Shown here: piece after piece, positions 22,901-32,339 of the stretch
How the letters are laid out: every line of letters starts with the position of its first letter
Position numbering within the stretch: position 1 is the first letter of the stretch
DNA from: Sphaerolaimus hirsutus
Taxonomy: Eukaryota; Nematoda; Chromadorea; Monhysterida; Sphaerolaimidae
NCBI GenBank assembly: GCA_964036195.1
Contig: OZ038456.1
Span: 16,492,001 to 16,556,000, forward strand
Length of the DNA stretch: 64,000 nucleotides
Direction: 5' to 3'
Position numbers and translations under genes: made by a program
Notes under the pieces: model-generated
The model's database searches: none
What the model saw: only the letters and a program-made list of their open reading frames with translations
What the model was told of the DNA's origin: nothing

Positions 22901-24029
22901 AAGCAACGTCAATATAAACATGTATTTACCGTATTTGCTTGAATTATTTCCCTGGGGAATTATTATTTCGTCAGACCTTTTGAGGACGGAAGTATCCGAG
23001 GGGGTGGATATTCAAGAGGGGGGATTATTCAGGCAAATACGACACATCCGTACAATGCTCCAGCGCATGGACAGCCTGAAAAACGCCTGTGCCATTACGC
23101 ATCTAAACCCATCACGCATGTAGAACCGGCACGCATTTCACTCGTCACAACATATGAATTAAATATGAATCAAAACACGACCTAGTGATTTTTAAGGTGA
23201 AAATTCATATAAAAAAGTATGCAAATTAGCGGCTTTGGGTGAAAATTGGGGTAAAATTTATCAAAAGCGCTCCAGATAGCTAGATAGCTAAGTATATTGC
23301 AGGGGGGGGGTGTTCAGGGGAAAGTAACCAAAAAATTGTCCTCTGGTATAGATAGATTGCTGGGCGGTTTGGGGTACCCGTCCCCTTTCTTACCCTGCTT
23401 GTATAATGTGTCTATAATGGATCTACATGCGTAATGGGTTTACATGCGTAATAGGCCTGACCCCCTGAAAAGCCCTAGCCCAATCTGTCAGACTGCCCCC
23501 TCTGGACCTGTGTCCGATCGTGTCGGTGGTGCGCACCGACGCCGAGCAGAAAGCGGTCACGCCGCATGAAGGCCCGTCGAACGCGTTGCCCTGCGACCAG
23601 CTGTGCGACCTGTCCATGGACCGCTTGCCCAGGTGCCAGTTCCGCGAAAGGTGAAGTGAAATGGGAAGTGAAGAGCGAAGTGAAAACTTTTGACTGAAAA
23701 GTGAATTGAGATTGTCTTGTTGAATATGGTAACATTTTCAATTCCTTCCAAAACTTCCAAAAAAACCCTCCCAATTCAAAAAAACTTCAATTTTAATTCA
23801 AATTCCGACGCAAGCCAAAAGTCATACGTTTTTTATTAGTTTTTATTATTTATTTTTCACTTCTCACTTCACTTTTCACTTCACTTTTCACTTCTTTTTC
23901 CACTTCACTTTTCACTTGTCACTTGACTTCACACTTAGCGGAATTACCTTCAGATTGGACTCGCCGCCCATGGAGCTGCAGCACGCCGATGTTGAAGAGC
24001 AGCTGGTCGTGGACGAGGTCCAACGATAG
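19994..24029 (+). CDS. BORCS5: BLOC-one-related complex (BORC) subunit 5 / myrlysin, six exons
   Basis: Exons: 19994-20051, 21212-21411, 22001-22162, 22532-22716, 23492-23632, 23954-24029. The product is 273 residues and all phases close. The protein begins MGNEQS, an N-myristoylation signal as in vertebrate BORCS5. It then shows DKIVVVRAASDG, VPQFMPIL, QCAESVASEQLTLAAQFKE and HRLNSLLPEKDRLPPLDLCP, matching the family in order. BORC sits on the lysosome surface, recruits the small GTPase ARL8 and drives lysosome movement. A ~45-residue tail follows the conserved end. Exon 2 directly abuts a hAT element whose last bases seem to make its acceptor. Introns 2 and 5 are exactly coextensive with introner-like MITEs. 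Confidence 0.88.
20526..21210. mobile_element. hAT MITE, TAGGGTTGG family, TSD GTCTGGAC, at the start of BORCS5 exon 2
   Basis: Ends are TAGGGTTGGAAAAAAAACG and CATCGGCCAACCCTA. The 8-bp duplication GTCTGGAC is perfect (20518-20525 and 21211-21218). The interior is the same as 17403-18052. The right-hand duplicate GTC TGG AC is coding (Val-Trp-Thr), so the element landed in the exon close to its 5' edge. Confidence 0.9.
21412..22000. mobile_element. Introner-like element forming BORCS5 intron 2 (589 bp)
   Basis: The intron starts with the left arm (GTGCCAGTCCCGGACCCTGT) and ends with the right arm (AAGGTGCGGGACTGCCCCCAG). The arms are inverted repeats over about 85 bp, including matching AATGCCCTGT, GTCAA(G/A)TGTCA and CAAAAGT words. 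The GT donor is the first two bases of the element. The centre (21520-21890) is unique. Confidence 0.8.
22929..23041. mobile_element. Short CCGTATTTGC-type TIR element in BORCS5 intron 4
   Basis: CCGTATTTGCTTGAATTATT at the left is mirrored by ATTATTCAGGCAAATACG at the right. A TA precedes the left end. About 113 bp, an internally deleted or variant member. Confidence 0.55.
23633..23953. mobile_element. Introner-like element forming BORCS5 intron 5 (321 bp)
   Basis: The left arm GTGCCAGTTCCGCGAAAGGT starts exactly at the donor and the right arm CTTAGCGGAATTACCTTCAG ends exactly at the acceptor. Both arms are dense in GAAGTGAAATGG / CACTTCACTTTT words. It is the sub-family of 43052-43296 and 38288-38494. 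The right terminus is more diverged than the left. Confidence 0.75.
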
Positions 24030-24423
24030 ACTGCTCGTTTTACAATCGCTGTGTATTTAGAGCGGCTGGCGGCTGTGTGATTGCTTGCGTAAAAGTGTGA
24101 AGGTTGGATCTACCGTATGTCTCCGAGTATAATTCCCCCCGATCATAGTGCCCAGGGCACTATACATTGCAAAAAGTTCCTTGCATAGTGCCCGGGCACT
24201 ATGCAATGCACAAACAGGGCACTATTAGGCAAACAGAGCGGATTACCGGAACAAAGCGGAAGTTCTCACGCAATTTTCCCTTGCTGGCGTTTGTTGTTGC
24301 ATAAAGATTAAAGAAACTAAGAGTGGTTCATTGCGGCGCGCGTCTGGTGGACGCGTCTGGTCGAGTGTCGCGGTTTTCACTTTCACATTTAAGTCATGCA
24401 TCGTTGGGTGAATTGCATAGTAC

Positions 24424-24987
24424 TGTCGTGTGCACGGGTGGCTACAAATGGCAAAGTCCCGTCACACGGAAAAAACAACAATGTCCAACTTCGAGGGGAG
24501 CAGCGATGGGCCTGTGTGACTGATGCAGTGTCACGCCCAGAGGCTGTCGACCGGAGGGAAAGTTTATGAGGACCGTGTGTTTCAAAGTTGTGCTTTTTAT
24601 CAAATCGTCGCCTCGCGACACTGGCTTCACGTTTCTAAACTCGCAGTTTCATTTTCGTGAGCTGATGGGGGGCGAGGGAAATGAGTCATGCGAATGAACA
24701 CAACTGAATTGGAAGAAACATGCGGGCCTTATAAATGTCGGCTGGCGCATGCGTTTTGCGGGTGCCGCCGCAGCCACTCGCCGCACTGCACGCCAATGGC
24801 GCGCAGTGCCGCGAGCGACTGGGGCGACACTCGCGTGCGCGTGCGTTCGCCGCCAATGCCCAAAATACTGCGCGACACCGATCCGCGCGTCGCCACGGCA
24901 ACCCGGCGCCCGGCCGCGGTAAGCGCGGCCGAGCGTCGCGCTGTCGTGGCGGCGCGCGCAGCGGTTCATCTTGCCGCTGGGGCAACA
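24424..24987 (-). repeat. 3' LTR of the Gypsy element (564 bp)
   Basis: On the plus strand it starts TGTCGTGTGCACGGG and ends CCGCTGGGGCAACA. It is identical by eye to 32340-32903. A TTTATAAG box lies on the minus strand near 24729-24737. The inner half is very GC-rich. Confidence 0.95.
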
Positions 24988-24998
24988 CCCCCCCCCAA
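24988..24998 (-). other. Polypurine tract of the Gypsy element
   Basis: On the minus strand, TTGGGGGGGGG lies immediately inside the 3' LTR. This is where plus-strand DNA synthesis is expected to start during reverse transcription. Confidence 0.7.
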
Positions 24999-25379
24999 GA
25001 CCGGGGCAGGGGTCTTAAAAAAACAAAGCGAAAACACCAAATTTACCGTAAATGTCCAAACCTATATTCTCGACTGGCAGAAAAAGGAAATTCAGGGAAA
25101 AAATAAATAAATAACCCTTTTTTTACAAACATCGAACCAATAAATAAGTAGGTATTAGTCAATTTATACACAAATGGAATTTTGAAAGACACAAAAAATG
25201 TCTACCCGTTTTTATGTAAATAAAAACCCGTAAAATGTTAAAACCCGTAAAATGATAAATGAAATGCACATCTCAACCCGTTTCTCCACTGAAAATCACC
25301 CGATACACATGTCAAAAGGCTGCGCGAAAAAAGGAACCGCAAAAAATTACGTGAAACTTCACAAAATGCCCAAAAAACC

Positions 25380-27170
25380 TTATCGCTTGCGGCTGGTTTT
25401 CTTAAAATCGGTTGTCTGGATGCTGGCCGGTTTGTCCGCCTCCTCGCCGCCGCTCTCGCCGAGCGGCGTTGGTGGCCGGGGGCGCGGTATGCGGCTTGTC
25501 GATGGCTGCATCGGCGATAGGAGGGGGGGAAGCGACGTAAAAGTGTCACAGATGTTTTTTATGTTGCGCCGCACCTCAGACGGGCTGTGCGGCAGCAACT
25601 CGCTGTCGCTGTAGTCAATAGAATCGGGGCTGAGCGCGGGGGAGGGGCTTTTGGGCTGCGTGAGGTCCTGCTGCTGGCGAGCGGCCGCCGCCTCGTCTTC
25701 GGATGCCTCCAGGAGCTCCGAAGCGATTTGGAGCTCCTCTTGGCAATCCTCCAACTGGCGGCGGAAACTGTCGCGCTCTACACGGACGCGCGCTTCCGCA
25801 TTTAGGCTCCAACGCAGCATGGGGAGCGCTTCGTGGGGATAGATGGAGAGGCGCTCCACGGTCGCGGACAACAGGTCGACCGTGCCGCGCAACTTAGCCA
25901 CCTCATCGCAATCTGAGGGGGGTGGCGGGACTTTTTTACCGTGGGGGGGTGAACCATCTATCGCAACCGTCCTATTACGGCACTCACCGGCGGGGGTGGT
26001 TGGGGCCAGGTGGCGGGGCGTGGGCAGTAGGGGCGCGGCCGGAATCTTGCGTGGTATGTCTGCGCAAGTGGCTGTACATTTTTGCACCCAGCGAGTGTTC
26101 CAAAAAACTTTAGCTGTGGACTCACTCGACATTTTTGGGAGGTGAGTGGCCGCGGCCGTGCGGTCGGCGGGTTTTGGGCGCGCGCTGCGGTCGTTTTGCT
26201 CTGCGCGGTTTTTTCCATGTGTCCCATAATTTTGTGCCCGTGAAAAAACGTTTGTCGGCGTAAAATTCACACCTGCGCCTGGTTTCGGCTGCACCGTGTT
26301 GAGCGGCACGGGCACGCGAATGTTCGTGTGGCCGACGACGCTTTCCAGCGAGCGCCGCTGCTCGTTTTGGGGCGCGGGGGGGCGGTTCTGTGTGGTGGGG
26401 GGGCAGCGATACGTTTTTGTGTCTTGTGCGGTTCTGCGACCCGGTAATTTTGGGGCTTGCGCCCGGCGGACTGAACTGACCCAGTCTGTCATGACGCGCT
26501 TGGCGCTGGGGTCGCGGGACGGTGGGCTGATCGGCCGGAAACGTGGCCGTTCCGCGGCCGGCGCCGCCGGTCTCTTGGTGCTGCTGTCGCGTCTGCCCTC
26601 CGTTCTCCCCACGCGCGAGTTGGTTAGATTGCCCCGGCCAGCCATTGTATTTGCACTCGTGTCTGAGATGAATTTTTCTTTTTTATTTATTATTTCATTT
26701 GCGGGTGTGAGTGCACACATTGGTACTCTCCGGAGAGAGTCCCCTGTATCGATTATTGCGATTGATTTATCGATTCCCACTACATCGTATGGTCCAGTGC
26801 GTAGGGGCTGCGTTTTTTGTTCTACAGATAATCCCCACTTTGTTTCTAGGTAGGCTGTGTCTCCGATTTTTATGGGTGTCCCTGTTTTCAGGTCATAGGC
26901 GCGCTTGTACCGATCTTGAGCGTGCTTCAGGTGCATTTTGGCTTGCTGCCATAATTTTTGCAAATGCCCTGGGCGATCTGCAGCCATCGGTACTCGCGTG
27001 GCTAATGCTTTGAGTGTCTTTTGCAGTCGTGTGTTACTGCTGGGCGGGGTGGGGTCGATGTTGTCTATTGTTTGGGGCGCGTCTGCTTTATCTTCGATAA
27101 TTGGGGGCATGTAACCAAACAGTAATTCGAACGGTGCATGCGCAATGTCCCGGTTGTATGCTACATTCAT
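25380..27170 (-). CDS. Gypsy integrase C-terminus plus ~400-residue extension (same frame as gag-pol, after a stop)
   Basis: This frame is in register with the frame ending at 27201; the two are separated by one TAA (27201-27203) and ten sense codons. It opens with the tail of the integrase core (AHAPFELLFG). A GPY/F-type module follows (LRTGPYDVVGI) and then a domain ending ALTPANEI near residue 165. The remaining ~400 residues are basic, Pro/Thr/Ser-rich and disordered-looking, then an acidic coiled-coil stretch with heptad-like LRGTVDLLSATVERL and EELQIASELLEASEDEAAA. I see no signal peptide or membrane segment, so it is not env-like. The function of the extension is unknown. The first ATG is probably not a real start. 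Confidence 0.75.
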   Translation of the reverse strand: MNVAYNRDIAHAPFELLFGYMPPIIEDKADAPQTIDNIDPTPPSSNTRLQKTLKALATRVPMAADRPGHLQKLWQQAKMHLKHAQDRYKRAYDLKTGTPIKIGDTAYLETKWGLSVEQKTQPLRTGPYDVVGIDKSIAIIDTGDSLRRVPMCALTPANEIINKKEKFISDTSANTMAGRGNLTNSRVGRTEGRRDSSTKRPAAPAAERPRFRPISPPSRDPSAKRVMTDWVSSVRRAQAPKLPGRRTAQDTKTYRCPPTTQNRPPAPQNEQRRSLESVVGHTNIRVPVPLNTVQPKPGAGVNFTPTNVFSRAQNYGTHGKNRAEQNDRSARPKPADRTAAATHLPKMSSESTAKVFWNTRWVQKCTATCADIPRKIPAAPLLPTPRHLAPTTPAGECRNRTVAIDGSPPHGKKVPPPPSDCDEVAKLRGTVDLLSATVERLSIYPHEALPMLRWSLNAEARVRVERDSFRRQLEDCQEELQIASELLEASEDEAAAARQQQDLTQPKSPSPALSPDSIDYSDSELLPHSPSEVRRNIKNICDTFTSLPPLLSPMQPSTSRIPRPRPPTPLGESGGEEADKPASIQTTDFKKTSRKR

Positions 27171-27200
27171 TTGTAGTGCTACTTCAGGTAGCGCTGTGGG

Positions 27201-30200
27201 TTAGTCGTTGGATTTTGTATTTCTTTGCGCCCATTGTCGTGTGAGCTGTTCCACGCTGCGGATTGCTCTTTCCGCTAGCCCGTTTGATTGTGAATGGTAG
27301 GGGGTTGTTGTGCGCAGGGAAAAGTCCCACTTGCGAGCCAGGTTTGACATGTCTTTGTTTACGAATTCTGTGCCGTTGTCCGTGATAAGTTCCGTGGGTG
27401 GTCCGAACAGATAAATGACATGTTTCTCGAGAGCCTTTGCCGTTGCCTCTCCAGTTAGTTGTCGCAATGGGGCTAAAGCTACCGCCCTGGTTAGATAATC
27501 AATTGCTACCAACATGTGTCTGTATCCGCGGAATTCGGGCATCGGTGTTGTGTCTACAGCCACTTTTTGCCATGGTTGTGTCCCTGGTTCGACTGGGAAA
27601 AGTGGACTGGACCCTTTGCGCTGTCCGTCTTTTGTGATTTTGCATGTGTGGCATTTTTTCACAAATTCTAGGGCGTCTTGTCGCATGCGCGGCCATGCGG
27701 CTGTTTTAGCTATTTGTTGGGTCGTTCGTTCCGCTCCTCCATGTGCTCCAAGGAGACCGGCGTGTGCGTTTGCTAGTAGCTTTTCTCTCATGTGGGTGGG
27801 TGCCCATGGTTGTGGTCCCTGTGGTCCTCTGTATTCTATGATGTCCCCTGTCCATGTATACTGCGCTTGGCCCATAGTGCCGTCGACGAGCTTATTTTTC
27901 AGGGTCTCGTATTCGGGATCTTTGCTCTGTTCGCGGCGCCAGTTTGTGACTGTTTGCAAGTATTTGCTCATGTGGGGACAGAGTTTTTCAAGTGGGATGC
28001 GGATACTTTCGCTGGCTCGCTGGAATGCCAGTGTGTCCAAATCTTCGATTGGGTTCCTGCTCAGCGCGTCCGCCACTACGTTTTGCTCTCCTGGGCAATA
28101 TTCGATTGTTAAGTCTTTCAGAGACAGTCTCATGGCCCATCGGTGTGTCCACCTTTCGATTTTCCCGTGGGCTGGCTTGATGAGTGCGTTTACAAGGGCT
28201 TTGTGGTCTGTTCGTAGGATTACTTTCTGCCCGTCAATGTAGTCGCCCAGCCTGTCAAGCGCCCAGGTGCACGCTAGCGCTTCTTTCTCAATGACTGACC
28301 AATTTTTGTGTGTTGTTGGTAATTTTTTGGACACAAATGCTACGGGTCGTAGCTGTTCAGGATTCGTTGCACATTTCTGCATTAACACTGCTCCCAAGCC
28401 AACGTCACATGCGTCCGTGTACAGGTAGTATTCTTTCGATCGGTCTGGATGTGCCAGCACTGGGGCGGTGCTGAGCATTAGCTTGAGAGTGTCATACGCA
28501 TTTTTAGCGTCTTCCGACCATTGCTCGTGTGGGGGAACTGGGTCATTTCCATTCACTCGGTATTTCCCTTTGGACATTTCATTTAGCGGTGCTGCTAACC
28601 GGTGAAAACTCGGGATATGCTGGCTAAAATAGCCTGCTTTTCCCAGGAACGTTTTGATTGTTTGTTTAGTTGTTGGGGTGGGCATTTCTAGTATTGCCGC
28701 AATGTTACTCCGTTTTGGCGCGATGCCTTTTTCACTCAACTCAAACCCCAGGAACTTGACTTTGCTGCAAAAAAAGTGGCACTTTTCTGGCTTCAGGCGT
28801 ATGCCTGCCCACTTTAAGCGGTGGAATAGTTGGACTAGGTGTCGCATGTGTTCGTCTGGGTTATTGCTCGTGACTAGGCAGTCGTCTATGTATGCAAAAA
28901 ATGATGGCCGTTCTGGTTCTATGTTCAGTCCGGCCAGAACGCAGTCCATGAGTCGTTGGAAACTTGCACCCGCGTTTTTTAGGCCCAGCGGCATGCGCGT
29001 GTAGCTGTACTGACCCCTGCTACACACGAATGACACCATGTCTCTTGTGGCCGGGTCAGAGATTGTGACGTTGTAGTACCCGAAACTTGCGTCCATGGTG
29101 GAGAAAACTGTTCTCTGGTTCATTTGCTGGAGCATATCGGTGATGCGAGGGAGTGGGTACGCATCTCGGACCGTGACGTCGTTCAATTTTCGAAAATCTA
29201 GGCACAATCTGTAGTCTGACTTGCCTTTTGGGACGATTACTAGTGGGAAAGCCCAGGGAGATGCGGAGGGCACGATTAGTTTCTTTTTGAGCATTTCATC
29301 GATGGTTCGCCATACAAATGCGCGTTTTGGGGGAGTTTCAAACCTCGCTGCGCACTTGATTGGTTCAGCCCCTGGCACTAGTTCGATTTTGTGTTCGGTC
29401 ACTTGTGTTTCCCCAATGTCATACTCATTCATGCTAAACAAACCTTCTTGCCGAGCTAGGAGGTTCTTGAATCGGTGCTGCACCGCTGGCGGCAACGCGT
29501 CCTGGCTGTCTGTGGGCAGGCGCTTCCAGATTTCGTCAATGCGTTCTTGTTCTTCTTGTGTCAATTCTCGCCATTCTGGCAGGGTGGCCGTTGGGGGTGG
29601 TGGGCTGGGCAGCTCTTTTAAGCCTTGAGCTGCCGGTGTTTCCGGCTCTTCAAATATCAGTGCATGGGTCGTGGTGAAAACTTCCGCTACTTTTGTGTGT
29701 GCGGGGATGTGGCAGTCTGTGTTTGTTGTGTTGGTTACACACATTTGGAATTCTGCTGCCTCCAGCCATTCGCGGTCTGGCTGAAGTATGGCGTTGCATG
29801 CGAGGCCCGGGATTCGTTCGTGAAGTTCTCCGTTTGTGTCCCTCATGTACGGGTCTAGTGCGTATGCGACTTTGTCCCCTATTTCTGTTTCCGTTAGGAT
29901 GGGGGTGTTTTTGTCTATAGCCACTTGCATGTGGGACCGTTGTCCAGGCGGAATGGTTGTTTTGTGTGTTGTGTACACATTTGCTGTGTGGCCTTGCGGC
30001 TTGTCGGCCGTGTCGTTTGTTCTGAGCACTTCGTTTTCCTGCTCATATTCGTTTGACAGTCTTTTCAATTCTTGGTGCGCTGTTTGGACGATTTGGAGGG
30101 GGCCCCATATCGCAGCTCGCCCAATTAGCAGTGGGTCCGCTGGGGGCAGGAATTCCATTAGTTTCACAACAGCCGGGAGTGTGTCTGTGCGCTGTGCTCC

Positions 30201-32255
30201 ATCTGGAGTTCTATGTTCCACTGTCATGTCATACAGTCTGAGCCACTCGCCCTTGATAATATTTCCCGATGTGCGGATGTGGCTGCCCAAGTAGGGTCTG
30301 AATCTTTTTCTTTCGGTGTCAGGGTTCATGTGGGCTTTCGCCCAGGCGCGCTCCAATGTGGAGTCTTCAATAAACAGGCCAATGTTGCATCCGGTGTCTA
30401 TGTGGCCCGTAATAGATACACCGTTGAACATGATCGTGGCCATTGGGTCGGGCGAACCCACTGTGCGTGTGCATGAATCGACTTTTGTGCTTGCAATTGT
30501 GGGGACCCAATCATCTAGGTTGTTTCCCTCTTCTGGGTCATCGCTGTTGTCCCACAAGTCATTGTCTAACTCATACTGTTCTTGCGTGCACCTGCTGGCC
30601 GGTGTTTCCGTGAACGGGATGCCCATCTCGGTGCATTTTTGCTTCATGTTATTTTTAGCTTCTTGTTCCGATTTTCCCCGCCTTGCAAGGGACTGTTTGA
30701 TGTTGTTTGCTCGCTCGGCCTGATGTGCCGGGGATTCTGGGTTTAGGTAGCATTTGTCTGGGCCGTGGGGCATGGGTTTGGGGTGCAAATGAAAAGTGCA
30801 CCAAGGGCCCTTGTAGTTGTCAGGGTCAAACGTGGCCCGGGCGCCCTCTGCGCAGCTGTTTGTGCTGTACGCTTTTGGCTCGGATTGCCAATTTGTGTTG
30901 TATCGTGGTCGGTTTCGTTGGGGTTTCTGTTCCTCTTTGCGCTGTGCTCGGGCCCTGTCGGCCTCTTTACGTGCGGCATCAATTTTCGTGATTGCTCTGT
31001 TTAGTGTGCAACCCCCGTCTTGCCAGCGCTCTCGCCACATATACCAGCAACTGACGGGGGCCAGTTTGGGTGCCTCGGTGAAAAATTTGTCACCGATCAT
31101 GCGTTGTCGGTCGTGATCAGACATTGTTTCGCTGATGTGGTGGAAATTTGCGCACAATCGCGTGTGGAATGAGGATGCTGTTTCTCCCGGTTCGGGCTTT
31201 AGGCTGTACCAGTCGGCCACTGAATGAACTGTGTGGTCGGCCCGGTATGCTTCGACTAGGCTGTCCACTACGTACAGAATGTCGTTGCGTTTATTCACGC
31301 GTATCGCGCGGTATTTATTCTGTGCGTCGCCTGTTAGGCATTGAATGAACACTGTGTTCCAGAAAAATTGTTGTTGGCACTCTGGGATGCCCATGGCTTG
31401 CTGCATAATCATGTGCAGCCAGAACTTGAATGGGCCGGTTTGGCTGTCTTCGTCTCCGTCAAATTTTATTTGTTTGCTGGCGGTAGATGCCACATGGCCT
31501 ACTCCGATTTTGTCTCTGGGGGCCCGAATCGTGCTGAGTGGTTGCAAACCGTCTTCTGGGGCCAGTACGAAGCGTTCCATGTACTCGACCATTTGCTGGA
31601 GTAGGGGGTTCTGGGTCAGCGTTGCCAACCGTTCCTCGGTGGACCATCGCCAGGGGTCGCCTTGCTGCTGTGTTGAGCTTTGCGATGAGCTGGTCAGATG
31701 GTTGTTGGCGATTATTCGCGTCAATTGTTCGATTCGCTTGTTTTGTTCTATGACTTGTTGCTGTTGCTGGTCAAACCGTTGGTTGATGTGCGTCGCCATT
31801 GCAGCCAAGTCTGATGTTTGGATTTTTAGGTCTGCGAATGGTGTGGGGGATGCGGATGCTCGCGATTGTGAGGGTGGCTGGAGCAGGGGTGCGTTCATTG
31901 CGGTAATATTCCCGCTATCACTTTCGTCCCCACTACTGTTTTCGTTCACATGTTCTGGATTTTCTATAGTTATCGTCGATAATTGCGACGTTTCGAAGAA
32001 TTTTTCCATTAGGCGCAACAGCCGGCGGCTGAGGGTTGTGTTGCTGTCTTTGCTGGCCACTGTGCCCTTTGGCCAGTCTGATTTTCGCAGTTTGTTCACT
32101 GACTCGATGGCGTTCACAAGCGCCCTTCTATTCCGGGAGTCTGTCCATTCAGAGATTTTCTGGCTGAATTCGTGCTCTCGGTATGTTATTTGTGGGCGCG
32201 CGGGGAAATTTGATGGGTTGGCCGCAGGTGGGCCGTTTGCGTCACTGTCTGACAT
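27201..32255 (-). CDS. Gypsy gag-pol polyprotein (protease, RT, RNase H, integrase), stopped within integrase
   Basis: 1684 codons. Gag occupies roughly residues 1-600, with a Gln-rich coiled-coil segment near 150-180. In place of a CCHC knuckle it has a His/Cys motif, CTFHLHPKPMPHGPDKC. The aspartic protease IDTG is near 618. RT shows SDYRLCLDFRKLN and the catalytic FAYIDD near 1125. RNase H has YTDACD near 1283. Integrase has the HAGLLGAH/CHTC zinc module near 1499, VDTTPMP, ITDNGTEF near 1626 and the glutamate in GLAERAIRS. A TAA at 27201 cuts the frame about 15 residues past the integrase region containing that glutamate. Gag and pol share one frame. The start at 32255 follows an 84-base leader. 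Confidence 0.9.
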   Translation of the reverse strand: MSDSDANGPPAANPSNFPARPQITYREHEFSQKISEWTDSRNRRALVNAIESVNKLRKSDWPKGTVASKDSNTTLSRRLLRLMEKFFETSQLSTITIENPEHVNENSSGDESDSGNITAMNAPLLQPPSQSRASASPTPFADLKIQTSDLAAMATHINQRFDQQQQQVIEQNKRIEQLTRIIANNHLTSSSQSSTQQQGDPWRWSTEERLATLTQNPLLQQMVEYMERFVLAPEDGLQPLSTIRAPRDKIGVGHVASTASKQIKFDGDEDSQTGPFKFWLHMIMQQAMGIPECQQQFFWNTVFIQCLTGDAQNKYRAIRVNKRNDILYVVDSLVEAYRADHTVHSVADWYSLKPEPGETASSFHTRLCANFHHISETMSDHDRQRMIGDKFFTEAPKLAPVSCWYMWRERWQDGGCTLNRAITKIDAARKEADRARAQRKEEQKPQRNRPRYNTNWQSEPKAYSTNSCAEGARATFDPDNYKGPWCTFHLHPKPMPHGPDKCYLNPESPAHQAERANNIKQSLARRGKSEQEAKNNMKQKCTEMGIPFTETPASRCTQEQYELDNDLWDNSDDPEEGNNLDDWVPTIASTKVDSCTRTVGSPDPMATIMFNGVSITGHIDTGCNIGLFIEDSTLERAWAKAHMNPDTERKRFRPYLGSHIRTSGNIIKGEWLRLYDMTVEHRTPDGAQRTDTLPAVVKLMEFLPPADPLLIGRAAIWGPLQIVQTAHQELKRLSNEYEQENEVLRTNDTADKPQGHTANVYTTHKTTIPPGQRSHMQVAIDKNTPILTETEIGDKVAYALDPYMRDTNGELHERIPGLACNAILQPDREWLEAAEFQMCVTNTTNTDCHIPAHTKVAEVFTTTHALIFEEPETPAAQGLKELPSPPPPTATLPEWRELTQEEQERIDEIWKRLPTDSQDALPPAVQHRFKNLLARQEGLFSMNEYDIGETQVTEHKIELVPGAEPIKCAARFETPPKRAFVWRTIDEMLKKKLIVPSASPWAFPLVIVPKGKSDYRLCLDFRKLNDVTVRDAYPLPRITDMLQQMNQRTVFSTMDASFGYYNVTISDPATRDMVSFVCSRGQYSYTRMPLGLKNAGASFQRLMDCVLAGLNIEPERPSFFAYIDDCLVTSNNPDEHMRHLVQLFHRLKWAGIRLKPEKCHFFCSKVKFLGFELSEKGIAPKRSNIAAILEMPTPTTKQTIKTFLGKAGYFSQHIPSFHRLAAPLNEMSKGKYRVNGNDPVPPHEQWSEDAKNAYDTLKLMLSTAPVLAHPDRSKEYYLYTDACDVGLGAVLMQKCATNPEQLRPVAFVSKKLPTTHKNWSVIEKEALACTWALDRLGDYIDGQKVILRTDHKALVNALIKPAHGKIERWTHRWAMRLSLKDLTIEYCPGEQNVVADALSRNPIEDLDTLAFQRASESIRIPLEKLCPHMSKYLQTVTNWRREQSKDPEYETLKNKLVDGTMGQAQYTWTGDIIEYRGPQGPQPWAPTHMREKLLANAHAGLLGAHGGAERTTQQIAKTAAWPRMRQDALEFVKKCHTCKITKDGQRKGSSPLFPVEPGTQPWQKVAVDTTPMPEFRGYRHMLVAIDYLTRAVALAPLRQLTGEATAKALEKHVIYLFGPPTELITDNGTEFVNKDMSNLARKWDFSLRTTTPYHSQSNGLAERAIRSVEQLTRQWAQRNTKSND

Positions 32256-32321
32256 TTTCGAAATTCACTTTTCTTTTGCGTGTCCCTGTATTTACTTGGA
32301 CATGGGCAATTTACTGGGATT

Positions 32322-32339
32322 TGTGCAGTGTGGTCACCA
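32322..32339 (-). other. Primer-binding site region of the Gypsy element
   Basis: Directly inside the 5' LTR the minus strand reads TGGTGACCACACTGCACA. The first eight bases would pair with a tRNA ending GGTCACCA, as tRNA-Trp does; later bases do not match that tRNA, so the primer assignment is weak. Confidence 0.55.

Noticed and set aside
24688-25110. 140-codon and similar frames inside both LTRs
   Set aside because: They lie in GC-rich LTR sequence, repeat in both LTRs and show no domain; the element is coded on the other strand.
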